Of a stretch of 64,000 bases of DNA, positions 63,469 to 64,000 are shown one piece after another. How positions within the stretch are numbered: the first letter of the stretch is position 1; the number at the start of each line of letters is the position of its first letter. Position numbers and translations under genes: made by a program. The notes under the pieces were generated by a model. It had not been told where the DNA came from. It worked only from the letters and a program-made list of their open reading frames with translations, and searched no databases. This DNA is from Aureivirga sp. CE67 (GTDB lineage: Bacteria; Bacteroidota; Bacteroidia; Flavobacteriales; Flavobacteriaceae), in assembly GCF_015767245.1 (NCBI RefSeq), contig NZ_JADOTV010000001.1, forward strand, positions 186,001-250,000, written 5' to 3'.

Positions 63469-63591
63469 ATGGGAGAATCTGAGGACAAACCACCATTTTT
63501 TAAATCTTGGAAACACGTCTATCTTTTCGTGCTTTTGTTCCAAGTATTTTTAATCATATTATTCACTATCATTACTGAAGCTTACAAATAA
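63469..63591 (+). CDS. 40-residue membrane micropeptide
   Basis: A small protein too short for usual gene calls: MGESEDKPPFFKSWK, then one hydrophobic helix (about 17-36) and the end TEAYK. It starts six bases after the deacetylase stop and ends exactly against the symporter start (stop 63589-63591, ATG 63592), so the three are translationally packed. Acidic N-terminus and a single helix suggest an inner-membrane accessory subunit for the symporter. Not found alone elsewhere in the window. Confidence 0.7.
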   Translation: MGESEDKPPFFKSWKHVYLFVLLFQVFLIILFTIITEAYK

Positions 63592-64000
63592 ATGCATTTA
63601 TTAGATTGGATTGTACTGGGCGCTATACTGCTGCTCATTGTCGGGTATGGAATCTATAAAACCCGAAATATAAACACGACTGAATCCTACTTAAAAGGGA
63701 CACAAACCATGCCTTGGTGGGCAATCGGACTTTCTGTAATGGCAACACAAGCCAGCGCAATTACGTTTCTTTCAACACCAGGACAAGCATACGATGACGG
63801 AATGCGTTTTGCGCAATTCTATTTCGGATTGCCAATTGCAATGATTCTTCTTTGTGTCTTTGTGATTCCTTTTTATTATAAACTAAACGTTTACACAGCC
63901 TATGAATTCTTAGAAAAACGTTTTGATTTAAAAACTAGAACTTTAACAGCAGTTTTCTTTTTGGTTCAAAGAGGGCTTTCTGCTGGATTAACCATTTTTG
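63592..64000 (+). CDS. Sodium:solute symporter (SSS/SLC5 family), 3'-truncated by the window
   Basis: Residues 1-136 of a polytopic transporter. The start DWIVLGAILLLIVGYGIYK and the conserved core LSVMATQASAITFLSTPGQAYDDG with GMRFAQFYFGLPIAM are typical of the SSS family, including the small-residue-rich first discontinuous helix. It imports a solute with Na+. Given the deacetylase upstream, a sugar or amino-sugar is plausible but not shown. The remaining about 400 residues lie outside. Confidence 0.88.
   Translation, partial: MHLLDWIVLGAILLLIVGYGIYKTRNINTTESYLKGTQTMPWWAIGLSVMATQASAITFLSTPGQAYDDGMRFAQFYFGLPIAMILLCVFVIPFYYKLNVYTAYEFLEKRFDLKTRTLTAVFFLVQRGLSAGLTIF

Overview
The window looks like a contiguous chromosomal segment of a low-GC Bacteroidota, most probably a Flavobacteriaceae member (Flavobacterium/Tenacibaculum/Polaribacter-like). 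The reasons are: AT-rich DNA; promoters of the Bacteroidota type (TTG, about 19 nt, TAnnTTTG) seen repeatedly before genes and a tRNA; almost no Shine-Dalgarno sequences; a type IX secretion (T9SS) cargo with a C-terminal sorting domain; a CarB without the usual C-terminal allosteric domain; menaquinone synthesis (MenA); and a Bacteroidota-type LptD. Genus cannot be fixed from the sequence alone.

Layout. 0-8.3 kb: an efflux adaptor, an acyl-CoA carboxylase beta subunit, a DoxX/FMN-reductase/MarR operon with a candidate operator, and uvrA with a LOG-family gene. 8.4-15.2 kb: a T9SS-secreted repeat protein, trmD, an outer-membrane beta-barrel-like protein and a rhomboid protease. 15.2-28.8 kb: mostly housekeeping (C-S lyase, dienoyl-CoA reductase, rpmH, carB, a D-Ala-D-Ala dipeptidase, hemF, rplS, a GH3/beta-lactamase fusion, a DEDDh exonuclease). 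28.9-38.8 kb: an accessory-looking stretch with three consecutive lipase-like lipoproteins and a fourth, catalytically degenerate relative, plus an AraC regulator, a TrkH/KtrB K+ transporter, a tandem pair of tRNA-Ser(UGA) genes and pyrG. 38.8-48.1 kb: a minus-strand cell-envelope/respiration run (amidase, MCE protein, two Fe-S proteins resembling a split ETF:menaquinone oxidoreductase, SPOR protein, menA) divergent from lptD-ridA. 48.2-60.4 kb: accessory genes (divergent Na+/solute symporter, 2OG oxygenase, serine hydrolase with a membrane-bound XRE regulator, secreted proteins of unknown role, CatA-like acetyltransferase next to a Crp/Fnr regulator, erythromycin-esterase-like protein). 60.4-61.0 kb is non-coding and holds a hairpin-forming repeat-like element. 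61.0-64.0 kb: a PIG-L deacetylase, a 40-residue membrane micropeptide and a sodium:solute symporter cut by the window end.

How genes work together. The MarR operon looks like a small redox/stress regulon. The amidase, MCE, SPOR, LptD, LD-dipeptidase and GH3/beta-lactamase proteins all act on the envelope. The Fe-S pair and MenA both belong to menaquinone-linked electron transfer. The deacetylase, micropeptide and symporter are packed as one transcription unit, suggesting uptake of a product released by deacetylation.

No CRISPR array, prophage, insertion sequence or rRNA gene was seen. The best candidates for something undescribed are the lipase-like lipoprotein family with its pseudo-enzyme, the three TTGTCA repeats at exact 11-bp phasing upstream of the serine-hydrolase promoter, and the PIG-L/micropeptide/symporter unit.
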